A stretch of 50,658 nt of DNA from Fibrobacterota bacterium. Its GTDB lineage: Bacteria; Fibrobacterota; Chitinivibrionia; Chitinivibrionales; Chitinispirillaceae. The stretch covers positions 1 through 50,658 of the forward strand of contig JAEZKC010000031.1 in NCBI GenBank assembly GCA_023436205.1, read 5' to 3'. The notes under the pieces were generated by a model. That model did not search any database. It saw only the letters and a program-made list of their open reading frames with translations, and was not told where the DNA came from. Positions 1-9,629 of the stretch are shown piece after piece. How positions within the stretch are numbered: position 1 is the first letter of the stretch; each line of letters starts with the position of its first letter. The position numbers and the translations under genes are program-made.

Positions 1-80
1 GAGACTGCGGGACTGGGAGACTGCGGGACTGGGAGACTGCGATACTGCGAGACTGGGAGACTGGGAGACTGCGGGACTGG
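1..80. repeat. Tandem octamer repeat, 10 units
   Basis: The first 80 bases divide exactly into ten 8-base units of the form GRKACTGS: mostly GAGACTGC, GGGACTGG and GAGACTGG, with one GATACTGC. The array starts at the window edge, so it may extend further left. It ends sharply at TAATTGGT. No gene overlaps it. Eight is not a multiple of three, so it would not be tolerated as a coding repeat. Confidence 0.9.
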
Positions 81-1141
81 TAATTGGTAAATGCTAAACC
101 CTACTGCTTTTAAGGTCAGGACCGGAAACCCATAACCAAAAAACCTTCAGAACCGGTTGAAAGCCATATACATAATATATAGAATAGCCATCTCAGGCAC
201 TCTACACCCTGATCACCCGGGAATCTCTGCAAATAGGCAAAAATTGTCTGCAACAGCAATGGCTTGTCGATCTGCAGCCCTTTTTACACCATTTCTCACC
301 CTGTTTCACTCATTTTCACCCCAGTTATCGGGCATTTTACATGGAAAATAGCCCATCTGCGGTGAAAATCGACCGTTTTTCATAGATTTTTGTGTGTACT
401 TCAGACTTTTAGCATAAAAAAGGCGACCCGGGGATGCTCGCTTACAAGAATGACGAGAAATTCCCTATCTGCGCAGGTAATTTGAAAAGATTGTCTGAAA
501 AGGAAAATCTCTGGTAATAACCAGCCTGGAACAGATTCTTTCAAAGGGAAAACATGTGGCGCAGTCTTGCGATGCGGGAATAGAGTTTTCCCTTGCACGT
601 CGCAGCAGAGTTCCACTATAAAATCTTTTTTTGGGGGGCGTTTCAAGCCTGTGTGAGCCTGAAATTATCATTATTGTTAACAAAGCAGACAGAAAATGTA
701 CCTTTTAGCCCTGATTTATCACGGCGCACGTGTGAAATGTGGCATTTCGGAAGCGAAAAAAAGTGGAGCAGAGGTGAAATGCTTTTTCGGGAGCCAAAAT
801 GCAAAGAAATTCAATGGAGAGCAGGAATAGTAACGCTGAGGACGTAAAGAACGCAGAGGGATGACGCGGAGATTCAGATTGTCCTTGATCTATGATGAGT
901 ATATGATCCAAACCGGTCGAATCTTGTATCCTCTGGAGGAAATAATCCTAAGCCCAATCGGTTGAACAGCTCGTTCTTGCTGTCAAATAGTGAGGAATAG
1001 AGTGGAATAATAACCGCTCTGGAACACATCAGTCAAGCCTTCGACACTGAAGATTATAAGTGCTGACACATGCATCTCTGCTGCTCGATTCTCGACCGAA
1101 GCTTACCGGAGGGAATGTAGGTTTACAGTGCTGAACCTTTT
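81..1141. other. Stretch with no convincing gene
   Basis: Open frames here are short (at most 84 codons), overlap one another on both strands and show no recognisable domain, signal peptide or ribosome binding site. The region is rich in homopolymer runs, for example near 625-640. It reads as decayed intergenic sequence. Confidence 0.5.
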
Positions 1142-1375
1142 TCAATTGGCCTGATTACCGGAAACCCCAAGCTGGTTTGGGTCAAGTCCCTTCACAAAAT
1201 TCACCATGGCTGAAGAGTATGCACCGGGATTATCCACGTGCCCGAGATGCCCCGCCTTCTCCACCAGCGTTATGGTGGCATGCTGCAGGTGTTTGCGGGC
1301 ATAGGCTGCAGCTTTTCCCGCATCGAAAAAATTCTCATCATTTCCGATTAGAACCAGCACGGGAGCTTTTATCAA
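1142..1375 (-). pseudogene. Alpha/beta hydrolase, C-terminal remnant
   Basis: The 77-codon frame carries the typical C-terminal third of an alpha/beta hydrolase: a beta strand with an acidic turn (APVLVLIGNDENFFD) followed by the region holding the catalytic histidine (EKAGHLGHVDNP). The same frame continues about 13 codons upstream, to around 1414, with hydrolase-like sequence and then meets a TAG stop. The nucleophile elbow and N-terminal core are missing, since a whole enzyme is about 250-300 residues. I read it as the relic of a deleted gene, not a functional protein. Confidence 0.7.
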
Positions 1376-1493
1376 ACCCAGTTCAAAGAGAGCAGGTTGA
1401 ATATTCTGGTACTAAACTGAAGATGGTCTACAAACTCAAAGAGACTCGATTGATACCGAGCCTCCTCAAATGGACCTATGATAATAGCTAGTT

Positions 1494-2195
1494 CTAGCTT
1501 CTCTTCTTCCTCCCGAAAAACGCAAAACCGGATAATCCCATGCAAAGAAGAACAAGTGTAGCCGGTTCAGGAACTTTGGTCACCGAAAAGTGGTAAGCTT
1601 CTGCTTCACCCTGCCAATAATATTTATCAGGTGTGAACAATGCCAGCTGTTCGGCAGTTGGGATTTTAGGATTAGAACCGTCACTGAACGAAGATGATGC
1701 GATGAGATCCCTGCTGCAGGTTACACGCGCCAAGAGGCTATAATCACCAACATCACTGAAAATAATTTCATCAGAGAAAAAGAAGTTTGATTTCTTCGCG
1801 TAGTATTTATCCCTAGCAGCTGAATTATCAGTATAGCCAGAGCCGCTATAATTGAATGCCCACTTATCATCGACAATGATGTCGCTCACATCCAGATCTT
1901 CCAGAGCTCCCTCCCCAAACCATACTCTGATTGCATCGTAGGTATGGGTTCCCCACAGTTCTTTATACATGTCGAACTTGAAAATGACCTTGTCACCAAC
2001 TTCCAGATCAAACACATCGTTAACATAGTCACCACCGTTGATTGACCAGGAAACACCATCGCTCACTCCATCGCCTTTACCCAGTCTCTGCCAGCTGGAA
2101 TTGTCGTGCAGTGTTGAAATGTCGATCAGATCCGCACCTGCAAAACTGAAAAGAAACAGTCCGACAATTATTGATTTGACACCCGTTTTTAACAT
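1494..2195 (-). CDS. PEP-CTERM sorting-domain secreted protein
   Basis: This 233-residue protein starts with a signal peptide (hydrophobic residues about 8-21) and ends with a classical PEP-CTERM tail: VPEPATL, a hydrophobic helix, then the basic end GRKKRS. Such tails are recognised by an exosortase, which cuts at the PEP motif and directs the protein to the envelope or extracellular matrix. The body is rich in Asp, Ser and Tyr and looks like a beta-sandwich, but I recognise no catalytic domain. The start is well supported: GGAGG lies 4 bases before the ATG. No exosortase is visible in the window, so it must act in trans. The gene is alone on its strand. Confidence 0.85.
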   Translation of the reverse strand: MLKTGVKSIIVGLFLFSFAGADLIDISTLHDNSSWQRLGKGDGVSDGVSWSINGGDYVNDVFDLEVGDKVIFKFDMYKELWGTHTYDAIRVWFGEGALEDLDVSDIIVDDKWAFNYSGSGYTDNSAARDKYYAKKSNFFFSDEIIFSDVGDYSLLARVTCSRDLIASSSFSDGSNPKIPTAEQLALFTPDKYYWQGEAEAYHFSVTKVPEPATLVLLCMGLSGFAFFGRKKRS

Positions 2196-2259
2196 AAAGC
2201 CTCCATTGCTCGGATTTATTTGGTTTGCATGGGGATGTGTGCAAATAGCGTGCCTGTAA

Positions 2260-2886
2260 ATCAGATATCTTTTTCTAGCTCAAATCACGATATGCAGATG
2301 GATAAACCTGAGTAATATGTAAAGATTCTCAAGGAATGTCGGATTGTTTTACAATAGGATTACTACCAATCTCTCCTCTGGTTATCGTGATTGATAGACT
2401 CCGATCACTAATTTTGACAGATATTCCAATGCGGGAGATGCTGCCGGTGACCTACAAGGCGTCTTCGCCGTTAACAAAAATCTTGAACGGCTGGTCAAAA
2501 AAACATCGGACGGCCTATCTCATTTTACAGAAGTCAGTTCCTCACCACCATTTTTCCTGATGATGAGCAGCTCGATGCCTGCAACCTGATCAGGTAGATT
2601 CGGCTGACAGCCGGATTTCCAAACTGGTCCCCGATCCAGATTATTATGAATTCCCTGTAGAGAATACGAGCGGATTTTTACCGGTGATGTTTTTCCAGAG
2701 TAAAAGAAATACGGTTTATCCAATATTCCTTTACATTGCCTTTGTTCATTATTAATATTAGGTACTGAGGGCAAATACTTCATCGCGCTGGACCGATTTC
2801 ATTTCACGTTTCTTTTACTCTGGTACTTCTTCTGTACCGGACCTACTTACCTGAAAAAGATTCTACAAAACGAAAGGTGTTGAACC
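2260..2886. other. Intergenic stretch with one dispersed repeat
   Basis: Apart from a degenerate copy of the GAAGACGCC repeat (about 2386-2475), I see no gene. Short frames on both strands lack recognisable features. The last part provides the ribosome binding site of the next gene (AAAGGTG ahead of the ATG at 2887). Confidence 0.5.
2386..2475 (+). repeat. GAAGACGCC-family dispersed repeat, copy 1
   Basis: This is a degenerate copy of a unit that recurs through the window. It reads: GACAGACTCCGATG-like start, variable middle, GCGGGAGATG, GGTGACCTACAAGG, then GGCGTCTTCGCCGTTAAC. The end contains the small hairpin GGCG-TCTT-CGCC. The closest match is the copy at 15318-15428 in the same orientation. 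Confidence 0.75.
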
Positions 2887-3183
2887 ATGGATGCATTACG
2901 TTCACACATGATCACAGTGGAAAAGGTAATCGAAGCTGGTCAGAAATACATTCTGTTTCAGAATTCAGACAAGAAGCTCTGGATAGCCAGAAGGAACTCT
3001 GCGGGGGAAACGGAACCGCCCCAGTTTCTGCTGGACAATGTGTTCCATGCCGCTTACACGGACAATGCAATCACAGTTCTGCTGGAAAGTAACGACATGT
3101 TGACGGGAAGCATTGAAGAGATTCAGATGCGGATGGATAAAAACTGGAGCCTCAAGGACGCGTTCCGCAAACGGGGCAGCTGA
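2887..3183 (+). CDS. Small protein of unknown function
   Basis: This 98-residue soluble protein has no signal peptide or membrane segment and ends in a basic tail (KDAFRKRGS). An AAAGGTG sequence about 7 bases before the ATG fits as a ribosome binding site. Composition looks like a real folded protein, with alternating hydrophobic and charged residues suggesting beta strands followed by a C-terminal helix. I recognise no family. It lies just upstream of a truncated gene and of a dispersed repeat, so its original operon partners may be lost. Confidence 0.6.
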   Translation: MDALRSHMITVEKVIEAGQKYILFQNSDKKLWIARRNSAGETEPPQFLLDNVFHAAYTDNAITVLLESNDMLTGSIEEIQMRMDKNWSLKDAFRKRGS

Positions 3184-3279
3184 AAAACTTCTGCAGAATC
3201 TAATCACAATCCTGCACAGATGTAAATAAATGAGGTTGTGCTCAATGAGCCACCCGCTCTCATTTACATGATGATAATT

Positions 3280-3375
3280 AAAGTGGTTAACGGCGAAGAC
3301 GCCTTACAGGTCACCACATTCGTTATCCCGCTCCGAAACCTCCGTCAAAGGGTAGTCATCGGAGATCATCAGCAC
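3280..3375 (-). repeat. GAAGACGCC-family dispersed repeat, copy 2
   Basis: This copy runs in reverse orientation: TTAACGGCGAAGACGCC, then TACAGGTCACCA, TATCCCGCTCCG and CATCGGAG in the same order as other copies. It sits directly upstream of a coding region that lacks its N-terminal part, suggesting the repeat marks a rearrangement joint. Confidence 0.75.
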
Positions 3376-3405
3376 GAACGCAATCTCATTCACATTCAAT
3401 AATCG

Positions 3406-3732
3406 TTGACAATCAATCAGTATTGCAGGAGCGTTGCCAAAAAAATAGTACCTTTCTACTTCGCGTCAGGCAGTGAGCGCGCCAATGCCGCCGGGCTCTC
3501 CTTCGCCAATGGAGAACTCTTTTTACAGTTCCCGTTCTGCCCCTGCCCAATGCTCGCCGAAGTTGACAAGCTGGAAACGGACACCTGGTGCCAGTGCACC
3601 ACCGGTTACAGCAAGGTGCTGTTTGAAAAGGCATTCGGCTGCGAAGTGGATGTGGAACTGCTTAAAAGCATCAAGATGGGTCATGACATCTGTCTTATGA
3701 GGATTAAGCCCATGGGTATGATTTGGAAGTAA
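3406..3732 (+). pseudogene. 5'-truncated gene, Cys-rich C-terminal domain (DUF6144/ATC-hydrolase-like)
   Basis: The frame encodes about 108 residues with a conserved-looking cysteine pattern: FCPCPM, then WCQCTTGYSKVLFEKAFGC, then a C-terminal segment with a further Cys (GHDICLMRI). That arrangement resembles the C-terminal half of DUF6144 or L-2-amino-thiazoline-4-carboxylic acid hydrolase-like proteins; this is recognition by pattern only. There is no ATG and no ribosome binding site at the 5' end: the only candidate is a TTG at 3406, immediately after a dispersed repeat. I read it as a gene that has lost its start, though expression from the TTG cannot be excluded. Confidence 0.55.
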
Positions 3733-3938
3733 TCCTGTCGGGGTCGAAGTATTGACCCCTATCACTTTCAAAGCCAAATTGCACATCATAAAAAATGTAC
3801 CCGCCTGAAAATGCGCCATGAGCACGATTATAAGGGAATCTGTTCACATTAGCCTGTCACAAGCACTTCTCAAATACTTGTACACGGAAGTTGGAGAAGC
3901 TATATTTTTGTCTTTGACAGCAAAGGTTCTCTCTCAAT

Positions 3939-5525
3939 ATGAAGATTTGCCTCATAAGGCCGCCAGCTTTCTCCAAAAACCTCAATTTCCCCTCCGGACC
4001 CCGATTCGGAATACCGCTAAATCTCCTGTACTTAGCCGGACCTCTGGAGCAGGACGGGCATGAAGTTACTGTCTATGATGCTCTGACGGATTTCGACATT
4101 AATAATATCAGCAAGGACGAAAACGGGGCATTTCACATCGGTGCATCCTGGAAGCAAATCTCCGATTATGTTAAAGATAACAATCCGGATCTGGTTGGCA
4201 TTGCCAATCCTTTTTCAGATTTTTTCTGGTACACCATTCAATGCGCCAAAGTAGTCAAGGCTACCTTGCCGAGTGTGCCTGTTGTGGCTGGCGGACCCCA
4301 TGCCACAAGTGACCCAGCATCCTTTCTCTTCGATAACAGTCCCGTTGATTTTGTGCTCAGAGCAGAGTGCGAACATGCTTTCCCGATTTTTGTAAAAACA
4401 CTGGAAAGCAAAAAGAACCTGTCATCGGTTCCAAACCTGGCCTATATTAGAGATAAAGAGATAATAATAAATCCTAATGGTTCTTTCATATCCGATCTCG
4501 ATTCTCTTCCTTTACCAGCTTACCATCTCATTGATATGGAAAAAAGCTTCGACTTTGTCAGGGCCGGATACCCCTCACGATTTTCATTCAGCTACTCAGG
4601 GTCACACAGGGAAATTTCAATCATCACCTCAAGAGGCTGCCCCTACAATTGCATTTTCTGTGGAAACCATCTGCATATGGGCAAAAAGTGGCGCTACCAC
4701 TCCGTTCCCTATATCATAAATCACCTGCAGATTCTTATCCAAAAATTCGGAATAAATCATTTCCATATAGAAGATGATAATCTGGGGCAGAATACAACCC
4801 GATTCGAAGAATTCCTGGATTCCCTCCTGAGCAAAAAATGGAATATCACATGGGATACCCCCAACGGCATCAGGGCGGACCGACTGAATCCATCACTGAT
4901 AAGAAAAGCAAAGGAATCAGGCTGCACTTATTTGATTTTTGGTATCGAATCAGGAAACCAGGAAGTGTTAAATCAGGTCATACATAAAAACCTGAATCTT
5001 GACAAAGTGATTGAAGCCGCAAAAGCAGCAAAAAAGGCAAAGCTTGACATACATGCTTTTTATGTTGTGGGATTCCCTGGTGAAACAGAGAAACAGATCG
5101 AAGAGACATTCACATTTGCCCTGCATCTCTTAAGCAAGTACGATGTCCTCCCTCATTTATGTCTGGCCCGTCCACTTCCAGGCACTCCACTTTACGAAAT
5201 TTGCAGGGATAATGATTTTCTTACCGAACCGGTTCTTCCTGAAATCGGCAAGGGACTGCGAGGGGAGCTGTACCCGAGACAGATGATAAAAACCGAGCAT
5301 TTTTCGCCAAAAGAACTGGAGGCTTGGGTTAATAGATTCAATCGCAGGATGATTCTGCTTATTTTGATGAAATCACTCCTCTTCCTGGCCGTTCATCCCA
5401 CGGCAATGATAAAGGTGACTAAATTCCTGTTAACAAGGCCCTTTGGAAAAGATACCCTTCTCAGGCTTTTCTATTCCGGCCTTTTCTTCAAATTCAATTT
5501 TCTGAATCGCACATTGAAAGTGTAG
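3939..5525 (+). CDS. B12-binding radical SAM protein
   Basis: This 528-residue protein has an N-terminal cobalamin-binding-like domain (about residues 1-150, with IRPPAFSKN at the start and VAGGPHAT around residue 115). A radical SAM core follows, whose CX3CX2C motif is Cys234, Cys238 and Cys241 (RGCPYNCIFCGNH). Those cysteines hold the 4Fe-4S cluster that cleaves S-adenosylmethionine. Later motifs (FGIESG, VVGFPGET) are typical of the family, which includes methylases and tailoring enzymes. The C-terminal 80 residues contain hydrophobic stretches that could associate with membrane. The ATG at 3939 has only a weak AAAGG about 13 bases upstream. No biosynthetic partner lies next to it, so the substrate cannot be inferred. 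Confidence 0.9.
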   Translation: MKICLIRPPAFSKNLNFPSGPRFGIPLNLLYLAGPLEQDGHEVTVYDALTDFDINNISKDENGAFHIGASWKQISDYVKDNNPDLVGIANPFSDFFWYTIQCAKVVKATLPSVPVVAGGPHATSDPASFLFDNSPVDFVLRAECEHAFPIFVKTLESKKNLSSVPNLAYIRDKEIIINPNGSFISDLDSLPLPAYHLIDMEKSFDFVRAGYPSRFSFSYSGSHREISIITSRGCPYNCIFCGNHLHMGKKWRYHSVPYIINHLQILIQKFGINHFHIEDDNLGQNTTRFEEFLDSLLSKKWNITWDTPNGIRADRLNPSLIRKAKESGCTYLIFGIESGNQEVLNQVIHKNLNLDKVIEAAKAAKKAKLDIHAFYVVGFPGETEKQIEETFTFALHLLSKYDVLPHLCLARPLPGTPLYEICRDNDFLTEPVLPEIGKGLRGELYPRQMIKTEHFSPKELEAWVNRFNRRMILLILMKSLLFLAVHPTAMIKVTKFLLTRPFGKDTLLRLFYSGLFFKFNFLNRTLKV

Positions 5526-5962
5526 ACAGGTTGCCAGATTTGAATACTGATGACGATGAAGCAACACATTGGAATCTGCAATATTGTTTTTTCTGGGAAC
5601 TGAACTTTTAGACAAGATTAACAACGAGTAAGCCTGCCTGCATCTGACTATGTCCCACCAGGAAATAGCTACGTTCCATACAACATCAGGTTAAAAAGAT
5701 AATCGGAACCAACGACTTGCAACTGTAGACCACCTGTCCTACATTTCCTGCCAGATCACTCAACAGATTTATTTATTCGGCCTAAGTGATCTCAAAGTAC
5801 ACGAGTTCGCAGCAGCAGTCCGAAAATTCAATTTCAGCAACAGCCCTTCTGACCCATACGGTTGCGGCTATGCGTGAAATCACACTACACTCTTTGTTGT
5901 ACATGAAGAGAAGAAATGATAGATCTTCTGAGTCGGCCCCAACCAGAAGCATGTTAGAAATT
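5526..5962. other. Intergenic stretch with a possible decayed 3' end of a gene
   Basis: No complete gene is visible. On the minus strand around 5783-5870, a frame reads RRAVAEIEFSDCCCELVYFEIT and then stops. A similar string, TKVAEIEFLDCY, occurs on the minus strand at about 8235-8285. Both look like the decayed C-terminal end of one protein family that I cannot name. Confidence 0.35.
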
Positions 5963-6616
5963 TTAAGCGGTAAGCGGAAATAACCGTGAGTTGCTCAAGA
6001 TAAAAAACTCCTCCTGGCTTGGCGTCACCCTCTTTTCCATTTTCTCGAAATCACGATCAAACTTCTCGGCATCTTCTTCATTAACAGTAAACACATCGCT
6101 TTCCCGATAATACATTTTCTGCTCATCTTTTAATGCACCCTCCCTAAGCTCTTTCACTAATAGTGCTGTAGGGAAAAAAGCTTCTCCATAGCAAATATTA
6201 AACTTCATACAGCTCTTGAACCCCAAGCTGACATAATTGGCTGGATTTCCAAATATAACAATTACCTCGTGTCCCATACTCTGTGCAATCCCAAAAGAAT
6301 ACTCAATAAGCTTTTTACCATACCCTTTCCTCTGATATTCTGGAAGTATGCTTACGGGACCGAATGTCAGGATAGGTTTTTCGCACCCTCTTTCATCTAT
6401 CAACGCTGATCTGGTATACATTATATTCCCGATTACTCTGCCATCAACCTCCAGTACCAGATCCAGCTCCGGAATGAAATCTCCATGATTTCTCATTACG
6501 TGTACCAGATAATGTTCATCACACCCTGGCTTATGCAGATTCCAGAATGCCTTCCTGGTTATCTCTTCCACTAAACGGAAGTCACTGATTAGTTCATTTC
6601 TAATTGACCAATTCAC
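5963..6616 (-). CDS. GNAT family N-acetyltransferase
   Basis: This 217-residue protein has the Gcn5-related acetyltransferase fold: an N-terminal helix-strand segment, a central strand (FGPVSILPEYQRKGYGKKLIEY) with the QRKGYG acetyl-CoA pyrophosphate-binding loop, and the FGNPANYVSLGF segment common in YhbS-like acetyltransferases. It would transfer acetyl from acetyl-CoA to an unknown amine in the cytoplasm. The start is a GTG at 6616, supported by GGAGG five bases upstream. An ATG just before it is followed immediately by a stop (ATGTGA), so it cannot be the start. The gene stands alone on the minus strand. Confidence 0.85.
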   Translation of the reverse strand: MNWSIRNELISDFRLVEEITRKAFWNLHKPGCDEHYLVHVMRNHGDFIPELDLVLEVDGRVIGNIMYTRSALIDERGCEKPILTFGPVSILPEYQRKGYGKKLIEYSFGIAQSMGHEVIVIFGNPANYVSLGFKSCMKFNICYGEAFFPTALLVKELREGALKDEQKMYYRESDVFTVNEEDAEKFDRDFEKMEKRVTPSQEEFFILSNSRLFPLTA

Positions 6617-6870
6617 ATTAACCTCCGGAACCTATTAGAAAATAAGGAGTTGTACTCCAATATAATTATAGCCGGATGCTTCTGATATTATTTGCACTAA
6701 AAAGAATCTGCAGAATTTCCGGTTTTTGCGATCCCAATTACTCCCTTTTTTGGCGATTGAATATATCATTTCATATTCCACTCCTCCAATCAGAAGCATA
6801 TACCAGTTTCTCTCCTTATATTGTAATAAGAAAAGTTAGGTTTTTTTTAAAATTATAAAAGGATAAAACC

Positions 6871-8133
6871 ATGCAGAAAATCAGATTACCGGTTTTAATT
6901 ATAGTATGGATTGCATTGGGCTTATCTGCTCAAACACGTACCACCCCCTTCATACTGGGTGCAGACATCTCCTGGATTCCCCAGCGCGAGGCTGGTGGTG
7001 TCCGTTATGCAGATAACGGTACAGTAAAGGACATTTTTGAAATACTGAAAGATCATCAGTTCAACTGGATTCGCCTGAGACTCTTTGTTGACCCCACGGC
7101 TCCAGTTCCCGGTGAATCTGAATCACCCTATTCGCCCCAAGGGTTTTGCGGGTTGGAGGAAACTCGCAAGATGGCATTACGGGTCAAGCAGGCCGGAATG
7201 AAACTGCTTCTGGATTTTCACTACAGTGACACCTGGGCAGATCCGGCTAAACAGCATAAGCCGGTATCCTGGGAGAATCTATCCTTTTCCCAATTGAGAG
7301 ACAAGGTCAGAACTTACACAAGAGAAACACTGCAGATATTGCAAGCCGATGGAACTCTCCCCGATATGGTACAGGTGGGCAATGAGGTTGTAGGTGGCAT
7401 GATCTGGCCTGATGGACGCTCCTCCAACATGTATAACTTCGCAGCTCTTGTCAATGCAGGCATTGATGGAGTCAAGGATGTTTCTCCGGATATCAAAATA
7501 ATGATCCACTCCATTTCCAAAGATTCGCCAAGCAACTGGCTTCGAAATCTGATCAATGCAGGTGTAACCCGAATCGATGTTTTCGGGCTCTCTTACTATT
7601 CAGAGTGGCACGGAACACCGGATGATTTACAGTCAATGATAAATACAGTTGCCGCCAACCATGACGTGAAGATTGTCATTGCAGAATACGCCGATAACCA
7701 CAGGCGGGTGAATGATATTATCTTCAATCTACCTGACAACAAAGGACTGGGAACGTTTGTCTGGGAACCGGCAGACTGGAACGAGGCGCTCTTTGACTGG
7801 AGAAATAACAGAAGAGAAACAAACAGCCGCATAGACCTTTATCCGCAGATGTCCAAAGACTTCGGAAATGACATAATCAGTGCAATTCAGTCCAATCCAA
7901 ATGTGTCAGAGCGCCAAAGCTTCTTTAAGCCTGCTAGTGCATGTAAAAACGGTGCAGTTCATGTTGAGGTCTTCACTACGACCGGGAGAAAGGTTTTGAG
8001 CGAAAGCTACACATCCTTTTCAGGTTCAAAACGCATCACAATACCTGTAAAGCAGCTTAAGTGCGGACACTATTTCATAAGGATAACAGGTGATACTTTT
8101 TCGAGTTCACACTTTTTGAACGTGATCAGGTAA
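6871..8133 (+). CDS. Secreted GH53 arabinogalactan endo-beta-1,4-galactanase
   Basis: This 420-residue protein has a signal peptide (cleavage near SAQT, residue 21), a family 53 glycoside hydrolase domain (about 25-345) and a C-terminal Por/T9SS-like sorting domain (about 350-420: VEVFTTTGRKV ... GHYFIRITG). Family hallmarks are GADISWIPQ, the acid/base Glu172 in VGNEVVGG and the nucleophile Glu272 in IAEYAD. GH53 enzymes hydrolyse beta-1,4-galactan side chains of pectin. AAAGGAT seven bases upstream supports the ATG. It is the first of three consecutive genes for secreted proteins with similar tails, so it likely belongs to a plant-polymer degradation locus. Confidence 0.93.
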   Translation: MQKIRLPVLIIVWIALGLSAQTRTTPFILGADISWIPQREAGGVRYADNGTVKDIFEILKDHQFNWIRLRLFVDPTAPVPGESESPYSPQGFCGLEETRKMALRVKQAGMKLLLDFHYSDTWADPAKQHKPVSWENLSFSQLRDKVRTYTRETLQILQADGTLPDMVQVGNEVVGGMIWPDGRSSNMYNFAALVNAGIDGVKDVSPDIKIMIHSISKDSPSNWLRNLINAGVTRIDVFGLSYYSEWHGTPDDLQSMINTVAANHDVKIVIAEYADNHRRVNDIIFNLPDNKGLGTFVWEPADWNEALFDWRNNRRETNSRIDLYPQMSKDFGNDIISAIQSNPNVSERQSFFKPASACKNGAVHVEVFTTTGRKVLSESYTSFSGSKRITIPVKQLKCGHYFIRITGDTFSSSHFLNVIR

Positions 8134-8406
8134 TTAGGTTACCCGCTCTCCAATGGTAAAGTTACGATATATGGAATCAGATGTATAGTCACATCACTAT
8201 GAAAGCAGGCTTCAAATATTCCAGCTTAGTTTTTTTCTAGTAGCAGTCTAAAAACTCAATCTCTGCGACTTTAGTTCTGGCCCATTATTCCCAAGATGTC
8301 TCGAGACTTGCATTAATTTCTTTCCTGTTTTAAATTATCGGTAAACCCTTGTTGCTCAAACTGAACACCCAGTATATCAAAAATTCTACCTTTTCGGGAG
8401 AAGAAA

Positions 8407-9558
8407 ATGCGAACGCGCTTATTAGCTATCAGTTCTCTTTTTATCTGTTTATCTCTTTTTGAGCTGCATGGGGAATGGCAGCGTGCTCCCATGATGACTG
8501 GACAGAATCTGAATTCAGTTATCTTTCTCGATTCTCTCTTCCTGGCAATCGGTGATTCCGGTGTTATTCTCAGCTCCACAGATGGAGAAAATTGGGTTTT
8601 TGAAGAGTCTGGCACGACAAGAAACCTGCATCATATCAGTGGTTACGATTCCCTTATTATCATTGGTGGTGACAGCGGCACCATTGTGAGTTCCATTCAC
8701 AGAAACCCATGGAACATGATGCAGCTTCAGGATTCGGCTAAAATTTCCAGAGTAGCTGTCGGCCCCAAAGCGGCTTTAGCCTGGAGAGCGAACAGAAACA
8801 GCTTGTGGCGCCGCGGCCCAGACAACAACTGGACCTTTGGGCACGCAGGAGGGCTTGTTAACGGGTTGGTGTGGGAACGTAACCGTTTTGTGGGACTGGG
8901 GGGGAATTTAATCAGCCTAAGTTCTGACGGAATCTTCTGGACAGGAGAAACTGTGAACACTGCTAATGTAACAGATCTCGCGGTGGACAATGATACATTC
9001 TTTGCGAGCAATATGTACGGTGGGATTTACAGACTTCAGCCGGCGTTCCCCAATAATGATGAATTCTGGAACAGAACTCTCATCGGAACACTCGGTAAAA
9101 TCCCATTTAACAGCTCATTCAAAGGTATTGATGCCTGCAATGGATCACGGCTGGTAGTTGGTGATTCAGGACTTGCAATTTCCTTCCGGAGCTCCGATAG
9201 TTTGTACATCGAAACCACAAATACAGCTATAGATTTAAACGATGCTGCCCTGGGAACGTATGCATCTGTCATTGTGGGCGACAGTGGACTGATTCTCTAT
9301 CAGGAAGCTCCTCAGACTGCCGCAAAGAGGAAGAGAAGTGCTGCACCACAGTGGAGCGGCAATTCCCGGTTGCCCGCTTTTACAAACCGGCAGATCAGAC
9401 TTCCCTCTGCCGGATCATGGGAGATAAGCATTCACCAGCTGAACGGGCGTTTACTTCTTCGAAGGAGGGTGACAGTTTCGGAGGCGTGCAAAACAGACAT
9501 CAGTGTGCCCATTAGCAGTTCATTGCTGTATTCGCTGAAAAAAACACCAAACGAATAG
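8407..9558 (+). CDS. Secreted beta-propeller-like protein with T9SS-like tail
   Basis: This 383-residue protein begins with a signal peptide (residues about 1-20). It contains repeated units of the type GDSGVILSSTDGENW, GDSGTIVSS, GDSGLAIS and GDSGLILY. Such GDSG repeats are characteristic of BNR/Ycf48-like beta-propellers. The last ~70 residues (IRLPSAGSWEISIHQLNGRLL onwards) resemble a T9SS-type sorting domain. GGGAG seven bases upstream supports the ATG. No catalytic residues are evident; a binding or scaffolding role outside the cell is likely. It follows the galactanase by 273 bases. Confidence 0.75.
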   Translation: MRTRLLAISSLFICLSLFELHGEWQRAPMMTGQNLNSVIFLDSLFLAIGDSGVILSSTDGENWVFEESGTTRNLHHISGYDSLIIIGGDSGTIVSSIHRNPWNMMQLQDSAKISRVAVGPKAALAWRANRNSLWRRGPDNNWTFGHAGGLVNGLVWERNRFVGLGGNLISLSSDGIFWTGETVNTANVTDLAVDNDTFFASNMYGGIYRLQPAFPNNDEFWNRTLIGTLGKIPFNSSFKGIDACNGSRLVVGDSGLAISFRSSDSLYIETTNTAIDLNDAALGTYASVIVGDSGLILYQEAPQTAAKRKRSAAPQWSGNSRLPAFTNRQIRLPSAGSWEISIHQLNGRLLLRRRVTVSEACKTDISVPISSSLLYSLKKTPNE

Positions 9559-9629
9559 GTTTCCAGCTTGGCTTAACTCAGTAATCGTGCTTACAAAATG
9601 ATTTACTAAAACCATATATTGGAGTAAAA

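Noticed and set aside
1177..1491. 104-codon plus-strand frame
   Set aside because: It is the opposite-strand shadow of the alpha/beta hydrolase remnant and has no coding features.
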